A DNA stretch of 64,000 bases from RGIG4079 sp045596365 (GCA_045596365.1 JAZOCE010000001.1:62001-126000); one strand, 5' to 3'; counted from the stretch's first letter, positions 1-9,815 are shown. Translations and numbers: made by a program. Notes: generated from the sequence alone by a model not told the origin.

Positions 1-1080
1 TTTTCTTATTTGGTGTGTTGCAAAAGCCGCTAAACCGGCTTTTGCATATTTATGAAATCCTTCTAATAATGAAACGCCTAAGGTATTTGATAAAGACCAG
101 TAATTTGTCCTATCATCTGTCCCTTTGTTGCTTAAGTAAGTGTTTTCCCAGAAGTCTGCTTCTCCTGGCGCATCATTTATAAATATATGTTTTCCATCTT
201 TATAATTTAATGTCCAAATAAAGGATGAGATAGGAATATAATTACGTTCTATAACAGAGTCCCCTTCATATACTTCGTCATAATAACCAACCTTATATTT
301 ATTATTGATAAATATATCAGTCCCGACATATTTAGAATGGGCAGCTGTAAGGTGTGTCGGAATTGTTTTTGTATCAATTTTTGACGAACCTCCTTGAACT
401 TCAGCCGGATCTGTAATGTATAGATCGTCTGTTATACCACCACTTTCCTTATTTAGTAAATTATAATGGTAAATGTATGCTTGTAGCTCATATCTTTCTC
501 CCATATGAGATGCTGATGCTCCCCAAATAAGATCTTTAGTAGCTTGATAATTATAACTGCCTTTAGAATAAATATAATCAAGATATGCTCCTATCTGAGT
601 CTGTGCATTTGCGTTACCTGTAAATTCCATTTTTAACCTATCTTGTGTGGTCTCTTTGCTCCCACCAGTATTGTAAGACAATAAAGTCATTGGTTGGCGA
701 CTATTATAAAACTTATGAGTTTTAATAGAAGGTATCCATGAACGTAAGGCATCTCTAAAGAAAAAATCGCTCATGGCATCTCGTTCAAAAAACAACATAG
801 TTTGTCCTTCTGCACCAAGATTACCTGTTGTTGCATAAGCAGGAGTTACTTGAGATGGAATAGATTTGTGATAATAATTAAGTAGGGTAGTATCAATGGT
901 TGTGGGCTCTTGAAACCCAAGAGGTGGTATTGTTTTCCAAGCGAAAGGTTGTATATTTATTAAGGAATCGCTATTGATATTATCTTTCTCAGAATCTGTA
1001 ATCTCTCGATTGTTCTGCTCTTGTCCATAAATGGTAAAAACAGATATTATTGATATTATTATTGATATTACTTGCTTCAT
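1..1080 (-). CDS. Putative outer-membrane porin, N-terminal part (cut by window edge)
   Basis: An open frame of 360 codons runs without a stop from the ATG at 1078-1080 to the window edge, so only the N-terminal part is present. The first ~20 residues form a signal peptide (MKQVISIIISIISVFTIYGQ), consistent with export. The mature part has the alternating, aromatic-rich character of a beta-barrel, and segments such as FERDAMSDFFFRDALRSW and FYNSRQPMTLLSYNTGGSK resemble the Bacteroidota 'putative porin' family (Porin_10). Members are outer-membrane barrels of usually more than 600 residues; substrate is not predictable. A -7-like TAACTTTG lies at 1089-1096 but is almost on top of the ATG and lacks a -33 partner, so I do not assert a promoter. 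It is separated from the downstream-coordinate S9 peptidase by a terminator, so it is transcribed independently. Confidence 0.75.
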   Translation of the reverse strand, partial: MKQVISIIISIISVFTIYGQEQNNREITDSEKDNINSDSLINIQPFAWKTIPPLGFQEPTTIDTTLLNYYHKSIPSQVTPAYATTGNLGAEGQTMLFFERDAMSDFFFRDALRSWIPSIKTHKFYNSRQPMTLLSYNTGGSKETTQDRLKMEFTGNANAQTQIGAYLDYIYSKGSYNYQATKDLIWGASASHMGERYELQAYIYHYNLLNKESGGITDDLYITDPAEVQGGSSKIDTKTIPTHLTAAHSKYVGTDIFINNKYKVGYYDEVYEGDSVIERNYIPISSFIWTLNYKDGKHIFINDAPGEADFWENTYLSNKGTDDRTNYWSLSNTLGVSLLEGFHKYAKAGLAAFATHQIRK

Positions 1081-1283
1081 AATGAAAGCAAAGTTACAAA
1101 ATTTCTTTTCAATAAATAACATTATATTAAAAGTAGGTATATCTTTATAAAATATACCCACTTTTTTTATTACATTTAACAGATTTTGATGTACTTTAAA
1201 TCGAAAAGATTTACTCAAATGTTATTAAGACCATGTTAACTCATCACCAAATAAATGTAGAATTTTAGGTAACAAAATAAAAC

Positions 1284-1329
1284 TAAAGAACGACCGATAG
1301 CTTAAGTAAAAGTACTATTGGCCGTTCTT
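1284..1329 (-). terminator. Rho-independent terminator of the S9 peptidase gene
   Basis: The arms 1284-1299 and 1314-1329 form a ~15-bp hairpin. Read on the minus strand its imperfect positions become G-U wobbles, while on the plus strand they would be A-C mismatches, so it folds well only in the minus-strand transcript. The run following it on that strand is U-rich (TTTAGTTTTATTTTG). It lies just past the stop of the peptidase gene. Confidence 0.75.
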
Positions 1330-1352
1330 AGTTGTATTAAAATTATATCGAT

Positions 1353-3446
1353 TTATTTGTTTGTCGTTTGAGGTTTTAACCATCGGTCAAACCATCGGAA
1401 GAATAATCGTTGCCACATTATTGCATTTTGGGGTTTTAAGATCCAGTGGTTCTCATCTGGATAAATGACCATTTCACATGGGATACCTCTTAATTTTGCA
1501 GCATTAAAAGCTTGCATTCCTTGAGAAGCAAGAATACGAAAATCATACTCCCCGTGTGAAATCATGATTGGAGCAGTCCACTTGTCAACATATTTATGGG
1601 GTGAATGACTGAATGTGCGTTGTGCAACAGTATTGTTCTTCTCCCAAAATGCTCCACCAAGATCCCAATCAGCAAACCACATTTCCTCTGTCTCGAGATA
1701 TTGAGCTTCTGTATTAAATATGCCGGCGTGAGCAAATAAAGCAGCAAAGCGATTGTCATGATTCCCAGCTAACCAATATACTGAGAACCCACCATAGCTG
1801 GCTCCTGTTGCACCTATATGTTCTGCATCAATATATGACTCTTTTTTCATATAATCAACAGCTGAAAGGTAATCTTTCATGTTTTGACCTCCATAATCTC
1901 CAGATATTTGCTCGTTCCATTCTGTTCCAAAGCCAGGGAGTCCGCGTCTATTTGGAGCAATTACAATGTAGTCATTTGATGCCATAAGCGCGAAGTTCCA
2001 ACGATAGCTCCAAAATTGACTGACAGCTTGTTGTGGCCCACCTTGACAATATAATATTGACGGATATTTTTTGTTTTTATCAAAATGAGGTGGATAAACA
2101 ATCCATGTAGTCATCTCTTTACCATCAGTAGTTGGTATTAATCTCTTTTCAACAGTTGGCATAGTTAATTGAGCAAAAATATCACTATTCACATTAGATA
2201 ATTGTTTAATTCCATTTTTTGAAATTGCATATATTTCATCAGGTGCAAGCATTGAGTGTTGCAGGGTTATTAGTGTATTTTCATCAACGACTGCAAGTGC
2301 ATCATAGTCGCATATGCAATCAGCAATAGTTTTAATTCCTTTGTTAAGATTTATACTAAAAATTGGTGTTACTCCTTGGTAGTGTGCAATAAAATACAAT
2401 GACTTGCTGTCGGGTAACCATGCAATTGAGTTTACAGTATAATCCCAATCTGAGGTTAAATCAGTTTTTTCACCGGTAGTTGTATCGAGTATAAAAATGC
2501 GATTTTTGTCAGATTCATATCCGTCTCGTTCCATGCTTAGCCATGCAACATATTTCCCATCAGGAGAATAAATGGGGTTAGTGTCGTAACCCATCATCCC
2601 CTCTGTGAGGTTTGTGGTTGTTTTGTTTTCCAAATTATATTGATATAGGTCTGAATTGGTAGATTTGGAGTATTCAACACCAGTCTTTTTGCGAGAAACG
2701 TATATTAAATTTTTGCTATCAGGAGACCATGCAATTGATTCAACTCCACCAAATGGTTTCATTGGCGCTTCAAATGGTTCACCTTCCATTATATCCGTGA
2801 TATTTGATACTTGTTCGCCGTCAAAATCTGCTAAAAAAGGATGAGGAATTTCTGTAACCCATTCGTCCCAATGTTTATACATTAAATCAGTAATTACTCG
2901 TCCTGTTGCTTGGGGTAGATCTGGATATAAATCAGCTGGAGTTTCACCATATTTTATATTTGATATAATAAGAATTTTTCTTTCATTAGGAGATAGTACA
3001 AATCCATTAACTCCTTTTTCTAAATTAGTAATAACTTTACGGTTACTACCATCTGCATTCATTGTCCATAATTGAGGTTTACCATCATTGGCATATATAA
3101 ATGCGATTTTTTTCCCGCCTTCAATCCAGACAGCATTATTTTCAGATTTTGGGGTTTTCGTTATGCGATGATTATTTTTCCCATCTATATCCATTACATA
3201 TAAGTCCCTATTACTCGTATTTTCAGAAACACTTTCATATGATATTCCATAGAGAATTTTGGTCTTGTCCGGTGAAATTTGTGGATCTGAAACGCGCCCA
3301 AGAGCTTGCAATGCATCAATATCAAAAATACCATTTTCACTTTTAAATACTGGCTTATCAATAACTTTCTCCTCTATATTAGAGGTGCAGGCAGTAGCTC
3401 CAAACAATAATGCCGAAGACATGGCGATTGGTTTTAAAATGTTCAT
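1353..3446 (-). CDS. S9 family serine peptidase (DPP5/acylaminoacyl-peptidase-like lipoprotein)
   Basis: The 697-residue protein hydrolyses short peptides, probably in the periplasm. The N-terminus has a hydrophobic signal ending GATAC, a plausible lipobox with Cys20. Residues ~40-400 carry WD40/TolB-like repeats (for example SPDGKYVAWLSMERDGY) forming the beta-propeller of prolyl oligopeptidases. The C-terminal alpha/beta-hydrolase contains the nucleophile in GASYGG (Ser550), Asp635 in GEYDFR and His667 in ENHWI, so the triad is complete. Size and layout match bacterial dipeptidyl-peptidase 5 or acylaminoacyl peptidases; I cannot decide between them. The gene is 33 bases after ygiQ and may be the last gene of the uvrB-ygiQ transcript. 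A terminator follows. Confidence 0.9.
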   Translation of the reverse strand: MNILKPIAMSSALLFGATACTSNIEEKVIDKPVFKSENGIFDIDALQALGRVSDPQISPDKTKILYGISYESVSENTSNRDLYVMDIDGKNNHRITKTPKSENNAVWIEGGKKIAFIYANDGKPQLWTMNADGSNRKVITNLEKGVNGFVLSPNERKILIISNIKYGETPADLYPDLPQATGRVITDLMYKHWDEWVTEIPHPFLADFDGEQVSNITDIMEGEPFEAPMKPFGGVESIAWSPDSKNLIYVSRKKTGVEYSKSTNSDLYQYNLENKTTTNLTEGMMGYDTNPIYSPDGKYVAWLSMERDGYESDKNRIFILDTTTGEKTDLTSDWDYTVNSIAWLPDSKSLYFIAHYQGVTPIFSINLNKGIKTIADCICDYDALAVVDENTLITLQHSMLAPDEIYAISKNGIKQLSNVNSDIFAQLTMPTVEKRLIPTTDGKEMTTWIVYPPHFDKNKKYPSILYCQGGPQQAVSQFWSYRWNFALMASNDYIVIAPNRRGLPGFGTEWNEQISGDYGGQNMKDYLSAVDYMKKESYIDAEHIGATGASYGGFSVYWLAGNHDNRFAALFAHAGIFNTEAQYLETEEMWFADWDLGGAFWEKNNTVAQRTFSHSPHKYVDKWTAPIMISHGEYDFRILASQGMQAFNAAKLRGIPCEMVIYPDENHWILKPQNAIMWQRLFFRWFDRWLKPQTTNK

Positions 3447-3479
3447 GTTAATTATGTTTAGTTATTATATATTGTATCG

Positions 3480-5327
3480 TTATTTTTTTCTCATTGGAAA
3501 TAGTTGTGTTATTAAGTCATTACGTTTTAAATGTCTAAGTGATTTAATTATCGATGATTGGTAACTTTTGTCGTACCAAAAGAAATATTGTCGTTGTGCT
3601 AATTTCCCTTCTTTTGTAGTTGCTGTGTATATGCGTTCACCTGTATATGGGTGATAGCCTGTATAATATATTTCAGTTGCGAGAGTCATAGGCGTTGGAG
3701 TAAAATCTTGAATTTGCTCTAAGTGCAGATTAAGTGCTTTTGTTTCAACAGCAAGTTCAGCCATGTCTACTTCATGACATCCGGGATGGCTTGAAATAAA
3801 GTATGGGATAAGCTGTTGATTAAGTCCATGTATTCGATTTATTCTATCAAATACTTTTTTGAAATCATAATATAATGAAAATGCAGGTTTACGCATGATA
3901 TTAAGAACCCTTTCGCACGTGTGTTCAGGTGCGACTTTCAATCGTCCGGAGACATGTGAACATATGAGCTCTTCATTATATTGTCTATTTACTTTATCTA
4001 TTTTTTCATTACCACTTATATGCATAGATAAATCATATCTAACACCACTTCCTATAAATGATTTCTTTATTTGAGGAATACTGTCTACAGCATGATATAT
4101 TTCCAAAAGCATCGAATGGTCATTATTTAGATTTTTGCAGGGAGTAGGGTGTAGGCATGATGGGCGAATACATTTTTTACATATTTCGGAATTTTTGCCT
4201 CCCATCTTATACATATTAGCGGAAGGACCACCCAAATCACTAATATAACCTTTAAATCCCGGCATCGATATGATTTGTTTAACCTCTTTTATTATCGATT
4301 CTTTGCTACGAGATGCAATAAATTTACCTTGATGAGCAGAAATTGTACAGAAAGAGCATCCGCCAAAACATCCTCTGTGAAGATTAACAGAGAATTTAAT
4401 CATTTCGAAAGCGGGTATTGTTTTACCATTATATCGTGGATGGGGCAATCTAGTATACGGTAAGTCAAAAGAGGCATCAATCTCGGATGTTGTCATAGGA
4501 GGGTACATCGGATTTACTTTTATTACGTATTCCCCATGTTTTTGCCAAAGCGTTGCGCCTTCATATTTATTTGACTGTTGTTCTATGTATTTGAAATTTT
4601 GGGATTGAAGTAATTTGTTATTACAACAACTTTCAAAGTCATTAAGTATAATATTATATTCGTCATTTATTGGAATTGAGGAAACAGGAAGTTTAATAAC
4701 AGTCTGCCTTATATCTGTAATATCTTGAATAGATTTACCTGATTGTAATTGTTGTGCAATTTCTACTATCGCCTTTTCTCCCATTCCATAAACAATCATA
4801 TCTATATCTGCATCACATATAATTGATGGACAGAGTTTATCTTGCCAGTAATCGTAATGGGATAGACGTCTCATTGAGGCTTCAATTCCTCCTGCAATAA
4901 TTGGAGTGTTAGGGTATAGTTTACGTAAAATTTTAGAATATACAATTGTCGGATAATCAGGTCTCATTCCATGTCGTCCATTGGGAGTATATGCATCATC
5001 GCTTCTTCGTCGTCTGTTTGCTGTATAATGATTAACCATTGAGTCCATTGCTCCTGCAGAAATAGCAAAAAACAACCGTGGAGTTCCCAATTTTTTAAAA
5101 TCTCTTAAATCATCTTGCCAATTTGGTTGAGGGACGATAGCAACTTTTAATCCATATTTTTCAAGAATACGTCCTATAACAGCAGCGCCAAATGAGGGAT
5201 GGTCAACATAGGCATCTCCGGTAAAAAGGATTACATCAACATAATCCCACTCATGAGCTTTCATCTCTTTAACTGATGTAGGCAACCATGAAGTAATTTT
5301 ATATTTATTATTAATTAGTTGCTGCAT
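3480..5327 (-). CDS. YgiQ family radical SAM protein (UPF0313)
   Basis: This 615-residue protein has an N-terminal YgiQ domain (FTGDAYVDHPSFGAAVIGR near residue 35 and GGIEASMRRLSHYDYW near 146) that resembles a cobalamin-binding-like fold. The radical SAM core has the [4Fe-4S] cysteines in CFGGCSFC at Cys320, Cys324 and Cys327. The C-terminal part (KVAPEHTCERVLNIMRKP, QDFTPTPMTLATEIYYTG) is diagnostic for the family. The reaction is unknown. It starts 3 bases after the uvrB stop, so the two are almost certainly cotranscribed. The length is somewhat shorter than E. coli YgiQ (about 740), mainly because the C-terminal tail is short. Confidence 0.9.
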   Translation of the reverse strand: MQQLINNKYKITSWLPTSVKEMKAHEWDYVDVILFTGDAYVDHPSFGAAVIGRILEKYGLKVAIVPQPNWQDDLRDFKKLGTPRLFFAISAGAMDSMVNHYTANRRRRSDDAYTPNGRHGMRPDYPTIVYSKILRKLYPNTPIIAGGIEASMRRLSHYDYWQDKLCPSIICDADIDMIVYGMGEKAIVEIAQQLQSGKSIQDITDIRQTVIKLPVSSIPINDEYNIILNDFESCCNNKLLQSQNFKYIEQQSNKYEGATLWQKHGEYVIKVNPMYPPMTTSEIDASFDLPYTRLPHPRYNGKTIPAFEMIKFSVNLHRGCFGGCSFCTISAHQGKFIASRSKESIIKEVKQIISMPGFKGYISDLGGPSANMYKMGGKNSEICKKCIRPSCLHPTPCKNLNNDHSMLLEIYHAVDSIPQIKKSFIGSGVRYDLSMHISGNEKIDKVNRQYNEELICSHVSGRLKVAPEHTCERVLNIMRKPAFSLYYDFKKVFDRINRIHGLNQQLIPYFISSHPGCHEVDMAELAVETKALNLHLEQIQDFTPTPMTLATEIYYTGYHPYTGERIYTATTKEGKLAQRQYFFWYDKSYQSSIIKSLRHLKRNDLITQLFPMRKK

Positions 5328-5330
5328 ATA

Positions 5331-7367
5331 TTATTCTTTATTTTGTAATTGTTGTTCCAATTTTAAAATTTCATCTCTCAATCTTGCCGCTTCAATAAAT
5401 TCCATATTTTTTGCTGCTTCAATCATATCCTCTTTTAATTTTAATATTGTATTCTCAATCTCTGTTCTACTCATATATTTAATTATAGGATCTGCTGCCA
5501 TATCAGTTTTATGAGTATACTCGTTTTGATAAGGTATAGGTGTTTTTTTTGAATTATGAAATGGCTCATTACCATCTATCCCAATAATTCGATTGCGAGC
5601 TTTAATAATTGCTTGGGGGGTAATTCTGTGTTCCTCATTATATGCAAGTTGTAATGTCCGTCTGCGATTTGTCTCGTCTATAGTTTGTTGCATACTGTCA
5701 GTTATCTTGTCGGCATACATTATAACTGTTCCATTTAAATTTCGTGCAGCCCTACCTACTGTTTGAGTTAAAGATCTATGTGATCTTAAAAAACCTTCTT
5801 TATCGGCATCTAATATTGCAACGAGAGAAACTTCAGGTAAATCAAGACCTTCTCGTAATAAATTAACGCCAATTAACACATCATATATACCATCTCTTAG
5901 GTCATCAAGAATTTGTATACGTTCAAGAGTATCAACATCTGAATGTATATAAGATGTTCTCATACCTAATTTTTGCATATATGCATGCAATTCTTCTGCC
6001 ATGCGTTTTGTAAGAGTTGTAACTAACGTTCGTTCATCTTTTTCTGAGCGGAGTTGAATTTCTTCTATAAGATCATCTATTTGATTAAGCGAAGGTCTAA
6101 TTTCAATAATAGGATCAAGCAATCCTGTAGGTCGAATTATTTGTTCAACTACAATTCCTTCACTGCGTTCTAATTCATAATCAGCTGGAGTGGCACTAAC
6201 ATATATTATTTGTTTAGTCAAGCTTTCAAACTCTTCAAATTTAAGTGGTCTATTATCTATTGCCGCCGGAAGTCTGAATCCATACTCAACAAGGTTCATT
6301 TTTCGGGCTAAATCACCACCATACATAGCGCGTATTTGAGGTATTGTAACATGACTTTCGTCAATAATTGTCAAGAAACCGTCTGGGAAATAATCTAAGA
6401 GACAGAAAGGTCGCATCCCTGGTTCACGACCATCAAAATAACGACTGTAATTCTCAATACCTGAGCAATGTCCTACTTCTCGAATCATTTCTATGTCGTA
6501 AGTAACACGTTCATATAGACGTTTTGCCTCAAGCTCACGCGCTTCTCTATAGAAAAAATTCACTTGTTCTCCAAGATCCAATTCTATTTGAACTATTGCC
6601 GAGCCAATTCGTTCTTTTGATGTTACGAATATATTGGCAGGATATATTCTAAAACAGTCATGAGTGCCTAAAGAAACCTTATCATCTGGATGTAACGTCG
6701 CAATTGACTCGATTTCGTCTCCCCAAAATACTACACGAAGAATAATTTCTTCGTAAGCTAATCTAATATCAACAGTATCACCTTTAACCCTAAAAGTACC
6801 TCTTGCTAATTCTGTTTCATTTCTGCTATACAAAGCGTCGACTAAATTACGCAAAAAAACATTACGAGCTATCTTTTTCCCAACGCTAATTTCTATAACA
6901 TTACTATGAAAGTCACTTGGGTTCCCAATACCATATAAACAAGATACAGATGAAATAACAATTACGTCATTTCTCCCTGAAAGAAGGGCAGATGTCGTAG
7001 CCAAACGAAGTTTGTCAATCTCATCATTTATCATTAAATCTTTTTCAATATATTTATCTACTGAAGGGATATATGCTTCAGGCTGATAGTAATCATAATA
7101 TGAGACAAAATACTGAACTGAATTATTAGGAAAGAAATTTTTAAATTCACTATATAATTGTGCTGCAAGTGTTTTATTATGGCTTAGGATTAGTGTTGGC
7201 TTTTGTATTCGTTCAATGATATTTGCCATGGTAAATGTTTTTCCTGAGCCGGTAACCCCAAGTAGTGTTTGTGCTTGAGCCCCTGATTTAATACCTTCTA
7301 CCAACTGCTCTATAGCTTGAGGTTGGTCTCCTGTGGGTAGATATTGAGAAGATAACTTAAATTCCAT
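5331..7367 (-). CDS. uvrB: Excinuclease ABC subunit B
   Basis: UvrB is the damage-verifying helicase-like subunit of nucleotide excision repair; it works with UvrA and UvrC in the cytoplasm. The 678-residue product shows Walker A (GVTGSGKT, residues 37-44), the beta-hairpin region (YYDYYQPEAYIP), the helicase motifs (DESHVT, SATP, GRAARN) and a C-terminal UVR domain (EAARLRDEI) that contacts UvrC. A longer start at 7391 exists, but it would overlap the promoter -7 box at 7389-7396, and homologues begin like MEFKLSSQYLPTGDQPQAI, so I use 7367. It heads a tight operon with ygiQ. Confidence 0.97.
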   Translation of the reverse strand: MEFKLSSQYLPTGDQPQAIEQLVEGIKSGAQAQTLLGVTGSGKTFTMANIIERIQKPTLILSHNKTLAAQLYSEFKNFFPNNSVQYFVSYYDYYQPEAYIPSVDKYIEKDLMINDEIDKLRLATTSALLSGRNDVIVISSVSCLYGIGNPSDFHSNVIEISVGKKIARNVFLRNLVDALYSRNETELARGTFRVKGDTVDIRLAYEEIILRVVFWGDEIESIATLHPDDKVSLGTHDCFRIYPANIFVTSKERIGSAIVQIELDLGEQVNFFYREARELEAKRLYERVTYDIEMIREVGHCSGIENYSRYFDGREPGMRPFCLLDYFPDGFLTIIDESHVTIPQIRAMYGGDLARKMNLVEYGFRLPAAIDNRPLKFEEFESLTKQIIYVSATPADYELERSEGIVVEQIIRPTGLLDPIIEIRPSLNQIDDLIEEIQLRSEKDERTLVTTLTKRMAEELHAYMQKLGMRTSYIHSDVDTLERIQILDDLRDGIYDVLIGVNLLREGLDLPEVSLVAILDADKEGFLRSHRSLTQTVGRAARNLNGTVIMYADKITDSMQQTIDETNRRRTLQLAYNEEHRITPQAIIKARNRIIGIDGNEPFHNSKKTPIPYQNEYTHKTDMAADPIIKYMSRTEIENTILKLKEDMIEAAKNMEFIEAARLRDEILKLEQQLQNKE

Positions 7368-7388
7368 TGAAAAGCATTCATTTATACA

Positions 7389-7419
7389 CAAAATTACGAA
7401 AATAATGCCTAATGGACAA
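7389..7419 (-). promoter_or_regulatory. Promoter of uvrB operon
   Basis: On the minus strand a -33 TTG (7417-7419) is followed after 20 bases by TAATTTTG (7389-7396), matching the Bacteroidota consensus TTTG-N19-21-TAnnTTTG. Transcription would start near 7382, which supports the uvrB start at 7367. Confidence 0.7.
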
Positions 7420-7442
7420 TAAGAATATGTATATTGATTTGT

Positions 7443-8552
7443 TTATACTGGAATGACCATCATAGGGATATCAGCATTAAACAGTATTCTATGAGCTAAA
7501 CTTGGGTTAAATAAGCGCGCAAATATATTTTTCTTTTTATTGGGGACAATAATCAAATTATAATTTTTCTCTTTCTCTATGTTTTTAAATTCGGTCAATA
7601 TATTATGTGGCTTAAATATTTCAGTTGAAAAAGAATGATTTGAAAAATTTCTTTGGCAATATGATAACAAGGCGTTTATTGCATTATTGCTAATAATGTT
7701 CCGCTTTTTATCGATAATTTGAATTAATGTTATATGCAAATGACAATCGGGGAATAGACGATGTAATGAATCTAATGCAATGATATCGTCTTGGTCGAGA
7801 TTGCTAAAAAATAAGACATGTTTAATATCATTAATAGACTTAATTGGGGACAATTCAGGCACTGAGAATACCGGAACCCTACAAGAGTCAAGGACTTCTG
7901 CTGTAACACTACCAATTAATTCCTTCTCTTTTTTCCCTGCACCACGCGTGCCCATAACTATAAGCATTGGCATTGACAATTTAGCATATTCTGTAATAAC
8001 GTCTTCAGGGACACCTTCTCTTATGTCAGTTGTAAATTTAATTGGAGGAATTTCACCAAGCTTAATTTCTCGTTTAATTTGACTTGTAAACTTAGACATT
8101 TCAGAGTTGATTTCTTCTTCCATAAGTTTTCTTGCATCTCCAAGTTCTAACTCGTATGTCGGATTATTAGATAGTTGTATGTTTTCATTAAAAAATGGAT
8201 CAATGAAAGAATGAAGAAAGATTATTGAGGCATTATTGATTTTAGCTAAATGAAACGCAATTTTAGCTGCTTTAAATGAATAATCAGAGAAATCTATCGG
8301 TACAATTATCTTTTGTCTGGAATTTGGTAAATTTTCGTTGTTTGTGAATATGTCAGCGTTTTCTACAATTCTGAGAGATAAAGGTAAGTCTTTTTCTTTT
8401 ATTCTGACACGAACACCGGAAGACACAACCGGTTGCGTTAAATTTACATTATGCAAAACTACCGGCACACCTTCATTTTCAAGTAATGTTTTTAACATTA
8501 CTGCCTTTTCATAAGTGTGAATAGCGAGTGTTATCAATCTATCTTCGCTCAT
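7443..8552 (-). CDS. Universal stress protein, tandem UspA domains with N-terminal DUF2007-like domain
   Basis: The 369-residue protein starts with a short ferredoxin-like signal-transducing domain (residues 5-65; LKTLLENEGVPVVLHNVN is typical of DUF2007). A UspA domain follows (82-232) with the ATP-binding signature GTRGAGKKEKELIGS (201-215), so this copy probably binds ATP. The second UspA copy (about 243-369; NKKKNIFARLFNPSLAHRI) lacks the glycine-rich loop and looks degenerate. The role is presumably in stress or starvation signalling; no partner is visible. It lies 60 bases after a small DNA-binding protein gene, possibly in the same transcript. Confidence 0.8.
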   Translation of the reverse strand: MSEDRLITLAIHTYEKAVMLKTLLENEGVPVVLHNVNLTQPVVSSGVRVRIKEKDLPLSLRIVENADIFTNNENLPNSRQKIIVPIDFSDYSFKAAKIAFHLAKINNASIIFLHSFIDPFFNENIQLSNNPTYELELGDARKLMEEEINSEMSKFTSQIKREIKLGEIPPIKFTTDIREGVPEDVITEYAKLSMPMLIVMGTRGAGKKEKELIGSVTAEVLDSCRVPVFSVPELSPIKSINDIKHVLFFSNLDQDDIIALDSLHRLFPDCHLHITLIQIIDKKRNIISNNAINALLSYCQRNFSNHSFSTEIFKPHNILTEFKNIEKEKNYNLIIVPNKKKNIFARLFNPSLAHRILFNADIPMMVIPV

Positions 8553-8612
8553 AATAAAGGATAAGTAATGAAGAGTTTGTCGGTAGTTATTAGCAAATCA
8601 AGAGAGTTGCTA

Positions 8613-8870
8613 CTATTCTTGCTCTTGTTCTTGAAGAATGTCTATTGCCATATCATATATAGTAGTGTCATCAAGAACGACAATACCGCCATCAGGTCCT
8701 GGTTCAATATGTACACCACAATTTTTCCCAAATTCGTAGTTTGTCCCTCCAAAATAATTACGAACTGTTTGAGGAGTTGTATTCAATTTGTCAGCTATTT
8801 TGCTGATTGATCCATCTGGAAGACTGTCTTTGATGCGACGAAGCTCATTAAATGAAATTGTTTTAGTCAT
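8613..8870 (-). CDS. Small DNA-binding (helix-turn-helix-like) protein
   Basis: The 85-residue product starts at the ATG 8868-8870 (MTKTISFNELRRIKDSL). An upstream in-frame ATG at 8948 would place the promoter inside the gene and adds a non-conserved-looking extension, so it is not used. Residues 8-40 read as a helix-turn-helix (SISKIADKLNTTPQTVRNYFGG): 'IADKL..TPQTVRNYF' is a typical recognition-helix pattern. The C-terminal half (HIEPGPDGGIVVLDDTTIYDMA) matches a small conserved protein I associate with Bacteroidales genomes. Its targets are unknown. A perfect 18-bp palindrome overlaps its presumed promoter, so autoregulation is possible. The end of the gene is rich in Gln and Glu. Confidence 0.75.
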   Translation of the reverse strand: MTKTISFNELRRIKDSLPDGSISKIADKLNTTPQTVRNYFGGTNYEFGKNCGVHIEPGPDGGIVVLDDTTIYDMAIDILQEQEQE

Positions 8871-8919
8871 GATACTATAAATTTTGATAGTTAGTAATTC
8901 GTTTTTAAATGATTTGTTA

Positions 8920-8949
8920 AAAATATAGCTATATTTTGAATTAAACAAA
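8920..8949 (-). promoter_or_regulatory. Candidate promoter with overlapping 18-bp palindrome
   Basis: On the minus strand TTTG (8946-8949), an 18-base spacer and TATATTTT (8920-8927) resemble a promoter with an imperfect -7 box. Bases 8920-8937 (AAAATATAGCTATATTTT) are a perfect palindrome covering the -7 box, a good place for a dimeric repressor. Confidence 0.4.
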
Positions 8950-9046
8950 TTTTTTTAAAGAAAAACTAATGTGTTCTACAACATAAAATTGAGATTAATA
9001 AAATAATGTAGCGTTAGTCAACAATATTTCAAATTGTTATGTATAA

Positions 9047-9814
9047 TTATATTATTTCAATCGCATCTGAATTTATCCAAGCACGGTGAGTGTTATCCAC
9101 TTTTACATCATACCATTTATCAGAAGCAGAATTACAGATTGAGTCTAAAATTTCAACTTTGGTCCCTTCATGTAAAAGCATGGCTTCTTCAGTTCGGTCC
9201 TTTGGCAATCGAGGAGATGTAGATAAGATTGTTGAAGGCTCAATAACAATAGCCTTATTATGTGTACTTGCAATTTGTGCTGCTTTGTAAGCAAAAATAT
9301 TTGTTATTACTGAGCACAATATTAAAACTATGGCAGAGAAAAAACCTAATTTTCTTATTAAAACATTGGATGAATATATATATATAATTATTCCGCATAA
9401 CATAAATATGAATGAGACCAATGCTAAAATAGCCCACGTATTTGCATGAGTATTTGTTATAAGCTCATTAATTGTATTAGAAATCCAAGTACCATTGTCT
9501 CCGGGTTTGTCTGTTATTTGACTTCTCACAAAATCAAGATTGGTTACAGCGTCTTCATTATTTGGATCCAATATAATAGAACGCTCATAGCAAACGATTG
9601 CTTTTCCTATTTTTCCAGAACGATAATAGGAATTTCCTAAATTATAATAGAGGAGCGACGATGTGCCTTCTTCTTGTATGATTTTATTATATAAACTTAT
9701 TGCTTCAACAAAGTTATCCTCAGTATATGCCGAATCTGCGCGTTGAGTTAAAGAATTTGCTAAAACTGTTGAAGTAAAGAAGAGTAATAACAATGTAGTA
9801 TATATCTTATTCAT
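9047..9814 (-). CDS. batE: BatE: TPR and SH3-like protein of the aerotolerance operon
   Basis: The 255-residue product has a signal peptide (MNKIYTTLLLLFFTSTVLA), TPR repeats (about 24-100; LYYNLGNSYYRSGKIGKAIVCYERSIILDPNNEDA), two membrane segments around residues 125-180, and a C-terminal SH3-like domain (LHEGTKVEILDS...KWYDVKVDNTHRAWI). This architecture is that of BatE. The ATG at 9812-9814 is chosen over 9844 because it yields a proper signal peptide and begins 1 base after the batD stop. It is the last gene of the Bat operon; Bat proteins are implicated in oxygen tolerance and cell-envelope integrity in Bacteroides and Leptospira, mechanism unclear. Confidence 0.88.
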   Translation of the reverse strand: MNKIYTTLLLLFFTSTVLANSLTQRADSAYTEDNFVEAISLYNKIIQEEGTSSLLYYNLGNSYYRSGKIGKAIVCYERSIILDPNNEDAVTNLDFVRSQITDKPGDNGTWISNTINELITNTHANTWAILALVSFIFMLCGIIIYIYSSNVLIRKLGFFSAIVLILCSVITNIFAYKAAQIASTHNKAIVIEPSTILSTSPRLPKDRTEEAMLLHEGTKVEILDSICNSASDKWYDVKVDNTHRAWINSDAIEII

Positions 9815-9815
9815 A

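Noticed and set aside
9022..9037. Weak hairpin (AACAAT / ATTGTT) after batE
   Set aside because: Six-base AT-rich stem without a U run; not enough for a terminator call.
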